A stretch of 51,328 nucleotides of DNA from Hydrogenophaga sp. 2FB (GTDB lineage Bacteria > Pseudomonadota > Gammaproteobacteria > Burkholderiales > Burkholderiaceae_C). Where the stretch lies: contig NZ_SCML01000045.1 of assembly GCF_005503365.1 (NCBI RefSeq), positions 1-51,328 of the forward strand, read 5' to 3'. Numbering within the stretch: the first letter of the stretch is position 1; each line of letters opens with the position of its first letter. The notes under the pieces are model-generated. The model did no database searches. It was not told the DNA's origin and saw only the letters and a program-made list of their open reading frames with translations. The translations under genes were made by a program, and so were the position numbers. Below are positions 16,784 to 25,204 of this stretch, piece after piece.

Positions 16784-17767
16784 ATGGAACCGAAGTCATT
16801 TTCGATCGACCTCAGTGCGGTTCACCGCAGCATGTCGGCAGGCAAGGCGCTGACGGGGCGCGAGGTTCTGGATCCTCACGTGGACGCGTATCTGACGGGC
16901 GATCACTTCTATCGGCGTGTCGACGAGTTCACGCTCTTGCACGTCATGGACTATGAGGCACTGCAACCCTATCAGCTGACCATCCGGCGGGCCGATCTGG
17001 TGTGCATTCAAATCACCATTGCGGGTACGTACGTCCGGTGGACGCCGGACAGACCGCACACCGTGCAGTCGGCCACGACGCACATCACGAACGCGCCCGT
17101 GTCAGTGTCCTCCATGAAGCCGGGCCAGAAGCTTCGCGGCATCTGGATCGCCTGCGACCGCAAGAGCTTCCTGCAGCGCTATGCCTTGCAGACGGACCAG
17201 GTGCCCGAGCCTTACCGGCCGATCTTTGCATCCGCGGCGGGCATGTCCAATGCGCTGACGCTTCCGACCATGGCGTCCAACATCATGGCCGTCGAACAAA
17301 TACTGGCTTGCCGATGGGGCGAGCCTCTCAACAGCCTCTATGTCAATGCGAAGGCGGTCGAGATCATCTGCAACCTTGTCGCGCAGATCCAGACCAGTAC
17401 CTCCGCGGCGTCGAACCGGTTCCCCGAGGCCGATCTGAAAAGGTCGGAAGCGGTGGCGGCGGCCGCCGAGATTTACCGACGCGATTTCCGAAACCCACCC
17501 ACCGTCGACAAACTTGCCTTCCGCGTCGGGCTCAACCGCAACGAACTCACCGAGGGATTTCGTGGCCAGTTCGGCGTGACACCCCGTGTGTACAGCCTGT
17601 CACTGCGGATGAAAGAGGCGCAGAACCTGCTGCAGGGTGGGGCGCTTTCCATCAGTGAGGTAGCCCGAAGGGTTGGCTACGCCAGCTACGGCAGCTTTGC
17701 CCGCGCCTACGCGGCATTCCATGGCGCACCGCCGTCTGCCACGCCGCCGCTGGAAGACGAACCTTGA
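16784..17767 (+). CDS. AraC-family transcriptional regulator
   Basis: The protein is 327 aa. The C-terminal 100 residues hold two helix-turn-helix units: PPTVDKLAFRVGLNRNELTEGF and LSISEVARRVGYASYGSFARAY. This is the AraC/XylS double HTH. The N-terminal ~220 residues are a ligand or partner domain without a recognisable cupin signature and resemble the PchR-like subgroup in layout. The gene stands between the roadblock module and a CesT-like gene on the same strand. AraC regulators frequently control secretion and siderophore genes; the target here is unknown. Confidence 0.9.
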   Translation: MEPKSFSIDLSAVHRSMSAGKALTGREVLDPHVDAYLTGDHFYRRVDEFTLLHVMDYEALQPYQLTIRRADLVCIQITIAGTYVRWTPDRPHTVQSATTHITNAPVSVSSMKPGQKLRGIWIACDRKSFLQRYALQTDQVPEPYRPIFASAAGMSNALTLPTMASNIMAVEQILACRWGEPLNSLYVNAKAVEIICNLVAQIQTSTSAASNRFPEADLKRSEAVAAAAEIYRRDFRNPPTVDKLAFRVGLNRNELTEGFRGQFGVTPRVYSLSLRMKEAQNLLQGGALSISEVARRVGYASYGSFARAYAAFHGAPPSATPPLEDEP

Positions 17768-17873
17768 GCGCCAGACGCGCGACCCTCGCACCACGTGGTG
17801 CGCATGGGCGCAGAACCCGAACAGGCGACATGTCGCTGCGCGCTTCCCGATATCAACTGCAAGAAGGATGAAG

Positions 17874-18485
17874 ATGAACGATCCGTTCGACACGCTGATG
17901 GCCGAATTGAAGGACTTGGTAGAGGTGGTGGAAATCGTGGAGGACGGCGCCAGCGACGGCTCTCCACCTGGCGCGAGTTTCTGGTTTGATGGATCGGAAT
18001 TTGCCCTCGTGTATGTGTGCGAACCAGCGGAACGGCTGACCGTCTACAGCAAGTTCGGGGAGTTGCCGCCCGATGCGCCCGCGGGCGACTACACGCGACT
18101 GCTGGAGACCAATCTGCTGCTCGCCCGTTCGAGCGGCGGAGCGTTCGGCGCGTTCGGCGTGTTCGGCGCGATCGGCACGACGCGTGAGGTGGTCTACGCC
18201 TTTCATGTGCCCATGCGAGGTATGTCGGCCATGCTGTTGCTTGATGCGCTGCGACACACGGCAGACGAGGCCAAGGCATGGCGGCTCGCCAACCGTCCGA
18301 TGCGTGGCGAAACGCCCCGCACGCCACCGGCGCCACTGCGTCATGTGCCCGAAGACCCGAGCCGTGAGCGGGGATTGCTTCCCAGCCGGGCGACGTGCGC
18401 GCGTGCGCTTCCCCGCGACGGTGTTCCGCACGGATCGGACGGGATGGGCTGGATGAGCACCATGCTCGATCGCTACGCCTTGTAG
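17874..18485 (+). CDS. CesT/Tir-chaperone-like protein with C-terminal extension
   Basis: The protein is 203 aa from ATG 17874, which sits well behind AAGAAGGA; an in-frame ATG at 17868 is too close to that site. The first ~150 residues resemble class I type III secretion chaperones. They show an acidic N-terminal helix (FDTLMAELKDLVEV), strands with GASFWFDGSEFALVYVCEP, LLETNLLLARSSGGAFG with a small-residue loop, then VVYAFHVPMRGMSAMLLLDALRH. The last ~50 residues are basic and disordered and are unusual for these chaperones. No type III secretion apparatus is in the window. Treat the assignment as a fold-level impression. Confidence 0.5.
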   Translation: MNDPFDTLMAELKDLVEVVEIVEDGASDGSPPGASFWFDGSEFALVYVCEPAERLTVYSKFGELPPDAPAGDYTRLLETNLLLARSSGGAFGAFGVFGAIGTTREVVYAFHVPMRGMSAMLLLDALRHTADEAKAWRLANRPMRGETPRTPPAPLRHVPEDPSRERGLLPSRATCARALPRDGVPHGSDGMGWMSTMLDRYAL

Positions 18486-18639
18486 CGCCAGGAAAGCCTT
18501 CTGCCGAGACCTGCGAAACGAATCCGCAGCTAGGTGGAGTCTGCTGAAGGCGGATTCCAAACCGGAACAGGAACCCGTGATCGGTTACTGAAGATGTGTC
18601 CCGGTTGCTTCGGACGCCCAGACGCGAACACCGCAGCTG

Positions 18640-19092
18640 ATGGCCAGCGTGCACGCCCAGGACGCGGTAGCGGCGAATCAATCGTCTTGGGACAGTGGGC
18701 TGTGGGTCACGGCCGGTGACGCCTTTATGGCGGCCTGGGACAGTTTGGAAGGCGTCATCAAGCGGCGCGACGCTTCGGTTGATCCGGCAGATGTCGGTGC
18801 CCCGCGTGTCGAGAGCAAGCCGCAACTGCCCGCAGTGGCACCACGGGCCACGCTCTGGGAGCTCGAGAATCGCCTCAGTCGAGATTTCATCATCACCAAG
18901 AGCAAGGCCTTGATCGACTACCAGCGCAAGGGCGGCAACGATGGCACGGGGCTGGTGGTCATTTTTGGAGACACTGCTCACGCCGATGAAGCCGTCCAGG
19001 CGCTTCTGGACAAGGCCGTCAAGGACAACGCGCGTCCGGACCTCGACGATCGAGGCTTGTTCGAGTCGGTGGGCGGAACCGACAGACAGTAG
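18640..19092 (+). CDS. Hypothetical protein, possibly 5' part of a frameshifted gene
   Basis: The frame encodes 150 aa from ATG 18640. It contains an Ala/Trp-containing N-terminal helix (WDSGLWVTAGDAFMAAWDSLEG), a proline-rich linker, and an amphipathic segment RATLWELENRLSRDFIITKSKALIDY. The tail is DEAVQALLDKAVKDNARP then DDRGLFESVGG before the stop at 19090-19092. No signal peptide, membrane span or known domain is visible. The location after a CesT-like gene invites the guess of a secreted client. The next ORF starts 24 nt later in another frame. Confidence 0.5.
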   Translation: MASVHAQDAVAANQSSWDSGLWVTAGDAFMAAWDSLEGVIKRRDASVDPADVGAPRVESKPQLPAVAPRATLWELENRLSRDFIITKSKALIDYQRKGGNDGTGLVVIFGDTAHADEAVQALLDKAVKDNARPDLDDRGLFESVGGTDRQ

Positions 19093-19115
19093 GGGCCACG
19101 GACGTCTCCAGGGAG

Positions 19116-19496
19116 ATGCGCAAGCTCGCGACGGATCCCGCGGTGGTGAGTCATTCCGACGGCATGTACCGAATGTCTGAGCTGCTGGACCGCCACATCG
19201 CCTTGTACCAGGAAAAGCTTCGATCGAAACCCCAAGAGTACGCCGAGCTTGTGCGACGCCACCAACAGCGGGTCGAGTACAGCGGAAAATTCCACGCCGC
19301 GATCCATGCGGCGAATCCGGCGCGCGATGAAAGCTACTGGACGCAGCTCCGTCAAGCTGTGGTCGAGGGCTGCAATTGTTTCAGCACCATCGGAAGCGGG
19401 CACACGGATGTGTTGAAGCCGCGTGTGCAAGCCGAGGCGGTGGTGAAAATGATGCATTGCGATGTCAAGGTGCGGACCGCCAAGACGGCGCAATGA
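19116..19496 (+). CDS. Hypothetical helical protein, possibly 3' part of the preceding gene
   Basis: The frame encodes 126 aa from ATG 19116, after CAGGGAG. It is highly charged and helical (MSELLDRHIALYQEKLRSKPQEYAE, then VRRHQQRVEYSGKFHAAIHA). It ends with KMMHCDVKVRTAKTAQ. The frame is open upstream to 18990, and the codons just before the ATG (ATDVSRE) would read on naturally from the end of the preceding ORF after a one- or two-base shift. It is either a separate small protein or the distal half of a broken gene. Confidence 0.5.
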   Translation: MRKLATDPAVVSHSDGMYRMSELLDRHIALYQEKLRSKPQEYAELVRRHQQRVEYSGKFHAAIHAANPARDESYWTQLRQAVVEGCNCFSTIGSGHTDVLKPRVQAEAVVKMMHCDVKVRTAKTAQ

Positions 19497-19526
19497 GGGC
19501 TTGATCGGCCGAGGCTCTGCCGATCG

Positions 19527-19561
19527 CATACGCCACCCGGCGTACATACGCCACCCAGCGT
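19527..19561. promoter_or_regulatory. Tandem palindromic sites upstream of urtA
   Basis: Two 17-nt direct repeats, CATACGCCACCCGGCGT (19527-19543) and CATACGCCACCCAGCGT (19545-19561), differ at one base and are spaced by exactly 18 nt. The first is part of a perfect palindrome TACGCC-ACCC-GGCGTA. They lie about 100-135 nt before the urtA start, a natural position for a transcription-factor operator. The binding protein is unknown. Confidence 0.55.
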
Positions 19562-19663
19562 CTTCCCTAGCATCCAGTTGTCCGCTGTGCCACGCCCGAA
19601 GAGGGCAGCCGGCGGCGCCAAACACCCCATCACGGGACCACTGGAACACTGGAGAGAAGCGCC

Positions 19664-20962
19664 ATGTCGACGAAACCCCAAAACGCCCGCCGATTCACCC
19701 TCAAGACCCTCTCCGCCGCGGCGATGGTCGCCACGCTCGGCGGCCTCTCGGCCCTGCCGGCCCACGCGCAGTCGACCATCAAGGTCGGCGTGTTGCACAG
19801 CCTCTCCGGCACCATGGCCATTTCGGAAACCGTGCTCAAGGACACGGTGCTCATGGCCATCGACGAGATCAACGCCAAGGGCGGCGTGCTCGGCAAGAAA
19901 CTGGAGCCTGTGGTGGTCGACCCCGCTTCCAACTGGCCGCTGTTCGCCGAGAAGACCAAGCAGTTGCTGACGCAGGACAAGGTCGCCGTGATCTTCGGTT
20001 GCTGGACCTCGGTGTCGCGCAAGTCGGTGCTGCCGGTGGTGGAAGAGGCCAACGGCCTGTTGTTCTACCCGGTGCAGTACGAAGGCGAAGAGCTGAGCAA
20101 GAACGTGTTCTACACCGGCGCCGCGCCCAACCAGCAGGCCATCCCTGCCGTGGAATACCTGATGAGCAAGGACGGCGGCTCGGCCAAGCGCTGGGTGCTG
20201 CTGGGCACCGACTATGTGTACCCGCGCACCACCAACAAGATCCTGCGCGCGTTCCTCAAGGCCAAGGGCGTGAAGGACGAGGACATCATGGAGGAGTACA
20301 CCCCCTTCGGCCATGCCGACTACCAGACCATCATCGCCAACATCAAGAAGTTCTCCTCGGCCGGCAAGAAGACGGCCGTGGTCTCCACCATCAACGGCGA
20401 CTCCAACGTGCCGTTCTACAAGGAACTGGGCAACGCCGGTCTGTCCGCCAAGGACGTGCCGGTGGTGGCCTTCTCGGTGGGTGAGGAAGAACTGCGCGGC
20501 GTGGACACCAAGCCGCTCGTGGGCCACCTCGCGGCATGGAACTACTTCATGAGCATCAAGAGCCCGGCCAACACCGAGTTCACCAAGAAGTGGGCCGCCT
20601 ACGCCAAGGCCAAGAACATCCCCGGCCACAAGGACAAGCCGCTGACCAACGACCCGATGGAAGCGACCTACATCGGCATCAACATGTGGGCGCAGGCGGT
20701 GGCCAAGGCCAAGTCGACCGATACCGACAAGGTCATCGCCGCCATGGCCGGCCAGACCTTCAAGGCGCCGGGTGGCTTCACCAGCACCATGGACAAGGAA
20801 AACCACCACCTGCACAAGCCGGTGTTCATCGGCGAAGTGAAGGCCGATGGCCAGTTCAACGTGGTGTGGAAGACGCCGGGCCCGGTGGTCGCCGATCCGT
20901 GGAGCGACTACATCGCCGAGAACAAGGGCAAGAAGAATGTGCCCGACTTGAAGGTCAAGTGA
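19664..20962 (+). CDS. urtA: Urea ABC transporter substrate-binding protein
   Basis: The protein is 432 aa with the Leu/Ala-rich signal sequence TLSAAAMVATLGGLSALPAHAQ. The mature N-terminus TIKVGVLHSLSGTMAISE is the hallmark of UrtA in the periplasmic type I binding-protein family. Further signatures are VVVDPASNWPLFAEKTKQLL, IFGCWTSVSRKSVLPV and LFYPVQYEGEE. It captures urea for an ATP-driven importer. A GGAGAG ribosome site precedes ATG 19664. It is the first gene of urtABCDE, followed after 113 nt by urtB. Confidence 0.96.
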   Translation: MSTKPQNARRFTLKTLSAAAMVATLGGLSALPAHAQSTIKVGVLHSLSGTMAISETVLKDTVLMAIDEINAKGGVLGKKLEPVVVDPASNWPLFAEKTKQLLTQDKVAVIFGCWTSVSRKSVLPVVEEANGLLFYPVQYEGEELSKNVFYTGAAPNQQAIPAVEYLMSKDGGSAKRWVLLGTDYVYPRTTNKILRAFLKAKGVKDEDIMEEYTPFGHADYQTIIANIKKFSSAGKKTAVVSTINGDSNVPFYKELGNAGLSAKDVPVVAFSVGEEELRGVDTKPLVGHLAAWNYFMSIKSPANTEFTKKWAAYAKAKNIPGHKDKPLTNDPMEATYIGINMWAQAVAKAKSTDTDKVIAAMAGQTFKAPGGFTSTMDKENHHLHKPVFIGEVKADGQFNVVWKTPGPVVADPWSDYIAENKGKKNVPDLKVK

Positions 20963-21075
20963 CCCATGGGCACCCGCGGGCATCCATGGGGATGCCCGCG
21001 GCGTGCGGCCTTGCTGCCCCGGCGCGCGCGTGCCGGCCGGGGCGCCTTGAATCTTCGACCTGAAAGACGGACCCC

Positions 21076-22677
21076 ATGCGTCCCTTCCCCTTTGAATGGC
21101 TGATGCGGCTGTTGTTGGCCATGTGCCTCGCGGCAAGTGCCCCCGTCCACGCGCTCACCCCGACCGACGCGCTCGCGCTGGTGGATGGCGACACCGACAC
21201 CCGCATCGATACCTTGAACCGGCTTGCCGCCGAGCCCGACGACAAGGCCGCTGCGCTCATCCAGGCAATGGCCGATGAGGCTGTGCGCTTACAGGCTGCG
21301 CGCGTGCTCATCGTCGAGGGCGATGGCGCTATCGATGCCGTGACGGGCGAGAAGCTCGCGGCGCTGCCCGACGACGCCAGCGACATCATGGTCAACAACC
21401 GCCTGCGCAGCGCGATGGAGAACGCGCTGGCGGGCATGGAACTGCTCGGCGCTGCGCCCGAGCGCCAGCGCGAAGCGGCGGGAACGCTGCAGCGCACGGC
21501 GTTCGAAGAGCCCGACATCAGCCAGCTCGCGCTGATCGACAAGGCGCTTGCCGGTGAGCTCGACGCGCGCGCGCGCCAGAGCCTGGAGTTGGCCCAAGCG
21601 GCGGTGCTGCTGGCCAGTGAAGACCCGGCGCAACGCCTCTCGGCCGCCGAGAAGCTCGGCGAGGCCAAGCAACCCGTCGTGCGCCCGCTGCTGTTGGCAC
21701 AGATGGAGAAGGAAGAAGATCCGAGGGTGAAGGCCGTGTTGAAGGCCTCGCTCTCCGATCTGGACACCCGCCTGGCCATCGGCAGTGCACTCGGTGAGGC
21801 CTTCACCGGCATCAGCCTGGGCAGCATCCTGCTGCTGGCCGCACTCGGCCTGGCGATCACCTATGGCCTCATGGGTGTGATCAACATGGCGCACGGCGAG
21901 CTGATCATGATCGGCGCTTACGCCACCTGGCTGGTGCAGAGTTTCTTCCGCACGTCGTTGCCCGACTATTTCGACTGGTACCTGCTGGTCGCCATGCCGG
22001 TGGCGTTCCTCGCCTCGGGCCTTGTCGGCGCGGCGATGGAGCGCACCGTGATCCGTTTCCTCTACGGCCGCCCGCTGGAAACACTGCTGGCCACCTGGGG
22101 CATCAGCCTGGTGCTGATGCAGGCGGTGCGCAGCCTGTTCGGCGCGCAGAACGTGGGCGTGGAAAACCCGTCGTGGATGAGCGGTGGCATCACGCTGTTG
22201 GGCAATCTGAACCTGCCCTGGAACCGCATCATCATCATTGGCTTTGCGCTGGCGGTGCTGCTGGGCGTGACGCTGCTGATCGGCAAGACGCGCCTGGGCC
22301 TGTTCGTGCGCGGCGTCACGCAGAACCGGCCGATCGCGTCCTGCATGGGCGTGAACACCGCGCGCATCGACACCTATGCATTCGCGCTCGGCTCCGGCAT
22401 CGCCGGCCTGGCGGGCTGTGCGTTGAGCCAGATCGGCAACGTCGGCCCCGACCTCGGGCAGAACTACATCGTGGACTCGTTCATGGTGGTTGTGCTCGGT
22501 GGCGTGGGCCAGCTCGCCGGCACGGTGTACGCCGCGCTGGGGCTGGGCATGTTGAACAAGTTCATCGAAGGCTGGGCCGGTGCGGTGCTGGCCAAGATCG
22601 CGGTGCTGGTGTTCATCATCGTGTTCATTCAAAAGAGGCCCCAAGGCATCTTCGCCATGAAAGGACGCGAGGCATGA
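21076..22677 (+). CDS. urtB: Urea ABC transporter permease UrtB
   Basis: The protein is 533 aa, the full UrtB length. After a signal-like first segment, the N-terminal ~240 residues are a soluble helical-repeat region typical of UrtB (LALVDGDTDTRIDTLNRLAAE, then alanine-rich helices). From about residue 245 come eight or so membrane spans of the LivH type, with ALGLAITYGLMGVINMAHGE and the permease loop LVLMQAVRSLFGAQNVGVENP. It forms the inner-membrane channel together with UrtC. The stop overlaps the urtC start by 4 nt. Confidence 0.96.
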   Translation: MRPFPFEWLMRLLLAMCLAASAPVHALTPTDALALVDGDTDTRIDTLNRLAAEPDDKAAALIQAMADEAVRLQAARVLIVEGDGAIDAVTGEKLAALPDDASDIMVNNRLRSAMENALAGMELLGAAPERQREAAGTLQRTAFEEPDISQLALIDKALAGELDARARQSLELAQAAVLLASEDPAQRLSAAEKLGEAKQPVVRPLLLAQMEKEEDPRVKAVLKASLSDLDTRLAIGSALGEAFTGISLGSILLLAALGLAITYGLMGVINMAHGELIMIGAYATWLVQSFFRTSLPDYFDWYLLVAMPVAFLASGLVGAAMERTVIRFLYGRPLETLLATWGISLVLMQAVRSLFGAQNVGVENPSWMSGGITLLGNLNLPWNRIIIIGFALAVLLGVTLLIGKTRLGLFVRGVTQNRPIASCMGVNTARIDTYAFALGSGIAGLAGCALSQIGNVGPDLGQNYIVDSFMVVVLGGVGQLAGTVYAALGLGMLNKFIEGWAGAVLAKIAVLVFIIVFIQKRPQGIFAMKGREA

Positions 22678-23807
22678 GCCAGACGCCCATCCCCATGCCC
22701 GTGGTGTTGCCCAGCCACGGCCCGCTGCTCACACGCGCCGGCTGGAGCGCTTTCGTGGTCGCGCTGCTGGTCGTCTGCGCCGTGGCGCCGCTGCTCAACC
22801 TGTTCGTGCCCGAAGGCAGCGCCTTCCACCTGAGCGACTACATGGTCGGCCTGCTCGGCAAGATCATGTGCTACGCCATCTGCGCGCTGGCGATGGACCT
22901 GATCTGGGGCTATACCGGCATCCTGAGCCTGGGCCACGGGCTGTTCTTCGCGCTCGGTGGTTACGTGATGGGCATGTACCTCATGCGCCAGATCGGCACC
23001 GACGGCAACTACAAGAGCGAGCTGCCCGACTTCATGGTGTTCCTGGACTGGAAGGAACTGCCATGGCACTGGGCGCTGAGCGACAGCTTCATCGCCACGC
23101 TGTTGCTGGTGGTGCTGGTGCCGGGCCTGGTGGCCTTCGTGTTCGGCTACTTCGCGTTCCGCTCGCGCATCAAGGGCGTGTACTTCTCCATCATCACGCA
23201 GGCGCTCACCTTCGCCGCGTTGCTGCTGTTCTTCCGCAATGAGACCGGTTTTGGCGGCAACAACGGCTTCACCGATTTCAAGCGCATCCTCGGCATGCCG
23301 CTCGCCACGCAGAACATGCGCATGACCTTGTTCGTGATCACGGGCCTCACGCTGCTGGGTTGTTACCTGTTCGCGCGCTGGCTGGTGAAGAGCAAGTTCG
23401 GCCGCGTGCTGCAGGCGGTGCGCGATGCCGAGAGCCGCGTGATGTTCTGCGGCTACAACCCGCTGCCCTACAAGCTCACCATCTGGACCATCTCGGCCGT
23501 GATGTGCGGCGTGGCCGGTGCCTTGTACGTGCCGCAGGTCGGCATCATCAACCCGGGTGAGATGAGCACGGCCAACAGCATCGAGATCGCGATCTGGGCG
23601 GCGGTGGGCGGGCGCGCGACCTTGATCGGGCCGATCATCGGCGCCTTCATCGTCAACGGTGCGAAGAGTTGGCTCACCGTGACGTTCCCCGAATACTGGT
23701 TGTATGTGTTGGGCGCGCTGTTCATCGTCGTCACGCTCTACATGCCGCAGGGCGTGGTGGGGCTGGTGAAGAAGCTGCGGCCCGCCAAGGAAGGGGAGAA
23801 GGCATGA
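22674..23807 (+). CDS. urtC: Urea ABC transporter permease UrtC
   Basis: The protein is 377 aa from ATG 22674, overlapping urtB as ATGA. It is a LivM-type permease with about nine spans. It contains CALAMDLIWGYTGILSLGHGLFFALGGY, the usual UrtC signature, plus FRNETGFGGNNGFTDFKRILG and the EAA-like loop VQAVRDAESRVMFCGY (here LQAVRDAESRVMFCGY). It pairs with UrtB. The gene overlaps urtD by 4 nt, so urtBCD are translationally coupled. Confidence 0.96.
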   Translation: MSQTPIPMPVVLPSHGPLLTRAGWSAFVVALLVVCAVAPLLNLFVPEGSAFHLSDYMVGLLGKIMCYAICALAMDLIWGYTGILSLGHGLFFALGGYVMGMYLMRQIGTDGNYKSELPDFMVFLDWKELPWHWALSDSFIATLLLVVLVPGLVAFVFGYFAFRSRIKGVYFSIITQALTFAALLLFFRNETGFGGNNGFTDFKRILGMPLATQNMRMTLFVITGLTLLGCYLFARWLVKSKFGRVLQAVRDAESRVMFCGYNPLPYKLTIWTISAVMCGVAGALYVPQVGIINPGEMSTANSIEIAIWAAVGGRATLIGPIIGAFIVNGAKSWLTVTFPEYWLYVLGALFIVVTLYMPQGVVGLVKKLRPAKEGEKA

Positions 23808-24679
23808 CGCCCGACCTGATGGAAGAGGGTGCAAAACGCGCCGAGCGTGTGGCCGCGTTGGCTGCGGGTGCGGCGACCGAATCCGGTGGCCGCCAGGCGG
23901 GCTTCTCGCGCCCGGTGGTGCACGGGGAGGTGGACACCACGCACGGCCGCATCCTGTACCTCGAAGACGTCCACGTGAGCTTCGATGGCTTCAAGGCCAT
24001 CAACGGTCTCAGCCTGGACATCGCACCCGGCGAGCTGCGCTGCATCATCGGCCCGAACGGCGCGGGCAAGACCACGATGATGGACATCATCACCGGCAAG
24101 ACGCGGCCGGATTCGGGCCAGGTGTTCTTTGGCAGCACGATCGACTTGCTGCGCTACCGCGAGGCGGAGATTGCGGCCATGGGCATCGGGCGCAAGTTCC
24201 AGAAGCCCACCGTGTTCGAGCATTTGAGCGTGTTCGAGAACCTGGAGCTGGCGTTGGCGACGGACAAACGGGTACGCCGGTCCATGGTGTTCACGCTCAC
24301 CGGGGAAGAGAAGGATCGCTTGGGTGAGGTGCTGGAGACGATCCATCTTTCCGACAGTGCGGGACGTTTGTCCGGGAACCTGAGCCATGGGCAGAAGCAG
24401 TGGCTGGAGATCGGGATGTTGCTGATGCAGGACCCGAAGCTGTTGCTGCTGGACGAGCCTGTGGCGGGGATGACCGATGAGGAAACGGAACGGACGGCGC
24501 AGTTGTTTCTGTCTTTGAAAGGCAAGCACTCGTTGGTGGTGGTGGAGCACGACATGAGCTTCATCCGCGCGATTTCCGAGAAGGTGACGGTGTTGTGCGA
24601 TGGGTCTGTGCTGGCGGAGGGGACGCTCGATCAGGTGCAGGCCGATGAGCGGGTGATCGAGGTTTATCTTGGGCGCTGA
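23804..24679 (+). CDS. urtD: Urea ABC transporter ATP-binding protein UrtD
   Basis: The protein is 291 aa from ATG 23804. A ~45-residue N-terminal extension precedes the ABC domain. Motifs present are Walker A GPNGAGKTT, a Q-loop region FQKPTVFEHLSVFENLELAL, the signature-like LSHGQKQWLEIGMLLM, Walker B LLLLDEPVAGM and the switch histidine in VVVEHDM. It is a LivG-type ATPase that energises UrtBC with UrtE. Downstream of its stop an unusual 525-nt palindromic region separates it from urtE. Confidence 0.95.
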   Translation: MTPDLMEEGAKRAERVAALAAGAATESGGRQAGFSRPVVHGEVDTTHGRILYLEDVHVSFDGFKAINGLSLDIAPGELRCIIGPNGAGKTTMMDIITGKTRPDSGQVFFGSTIDLLRYREAEIAAMGIGRKFQKPTVFEHLSVFENLELALATDKRVRRSMVFTLTGEEKDRLGEVLETIHLSDSAGRLSGNLSHGQKQWLEIGMLLMQDPKLLLLDEPVAGMTDEETERTAQLFLSLKGKHSLVVVEHDMSFIRAISEKVTVLCDGSVLAEGTLDQVQADERVIEVYLGR

Positions 24680-24680
24680 G

Positions 24681-25202
24681 CTTTCTTCTTTGTCGTTGTG
24701 TTTTCTCATTCGTGGCTGGCCGGGTCTCGGCCCGGCGGCCGACTCACTTTCTTTTGCTTCGCCAAAAGAAAGTAAGCAAAGAAAAGGCGAGCCGAAGTCC
24801 GGGCCCCTGCGGGGTTCCTTGCGCTGCTCGGTGCGCGGGGAGAAGTTCGCAAACTCGCTTCGCTCAAACACGCGAACTTCTTTTTCCCCGCACCCCTGCG
24901 CTGCTCAGCCCGACCTGACGGCGGAAAGCGGGAGCGGACTTCCCTTCGTGCCGGCGGCCGTGCTTTGCACCCTGGTTCTCTGCGCTAGGGAAGCACAGCA
25001 CCCATGCCTGAGGGGGAGTCCGATCCCGATCCCGCTTGTGCCGTGTGGCCGGGCTGAGCAGCGCAGGGGTGCGGGGAAAAGAAGTTCGCCGTGTTTGAGT
25101 CCGCGCAGCGGGCGAGTTTGGCGAAGCAAAGAAAAGTGCCTCGGCCGCCGGGCCGAGACCCGGCTCGCCACGAAAGAAAAAGCCCAACGACAGGGAGAAA
25201 AG
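24681..25202. repeat. Large nested inverted repeat between urtD and urtE
   Basis: Outer arms of ~83 nt (24681-24763 and 25120-25202) pair almost throughout. Both carry GCCGGGTCTCGGCCCGGCGG in inverse orientation, next to a segment with CACTTTC and GCTTCGCC. A second, inner pair is 24871-24912 against 25050-25090 (AGAAGTTCGC, CCCCGCACCCCTGCGC and GCTGCTCAGCCCG in the inverse sense). The centre (24913-25049) is unpaired at this scale and has no convincing gene. The right arm contains the urtE ribosome site (AGGGAGAAAAG). The CTTTTGCTTCGCCAAAAG motif at about 24752-24769 is a dispersed element I associate with Comamonadaceae. This stretch is the whole intergenic gap. Confidence 0.85.
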
Positions 25203-25204
25203 AG

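Noticed and set aside
25091..25204. Longer N-terminus for UrtE
   Set aside because: It would translate the right repeat arm; ATG 25205 has a clear ribosome site and gives the normal UrtE start.
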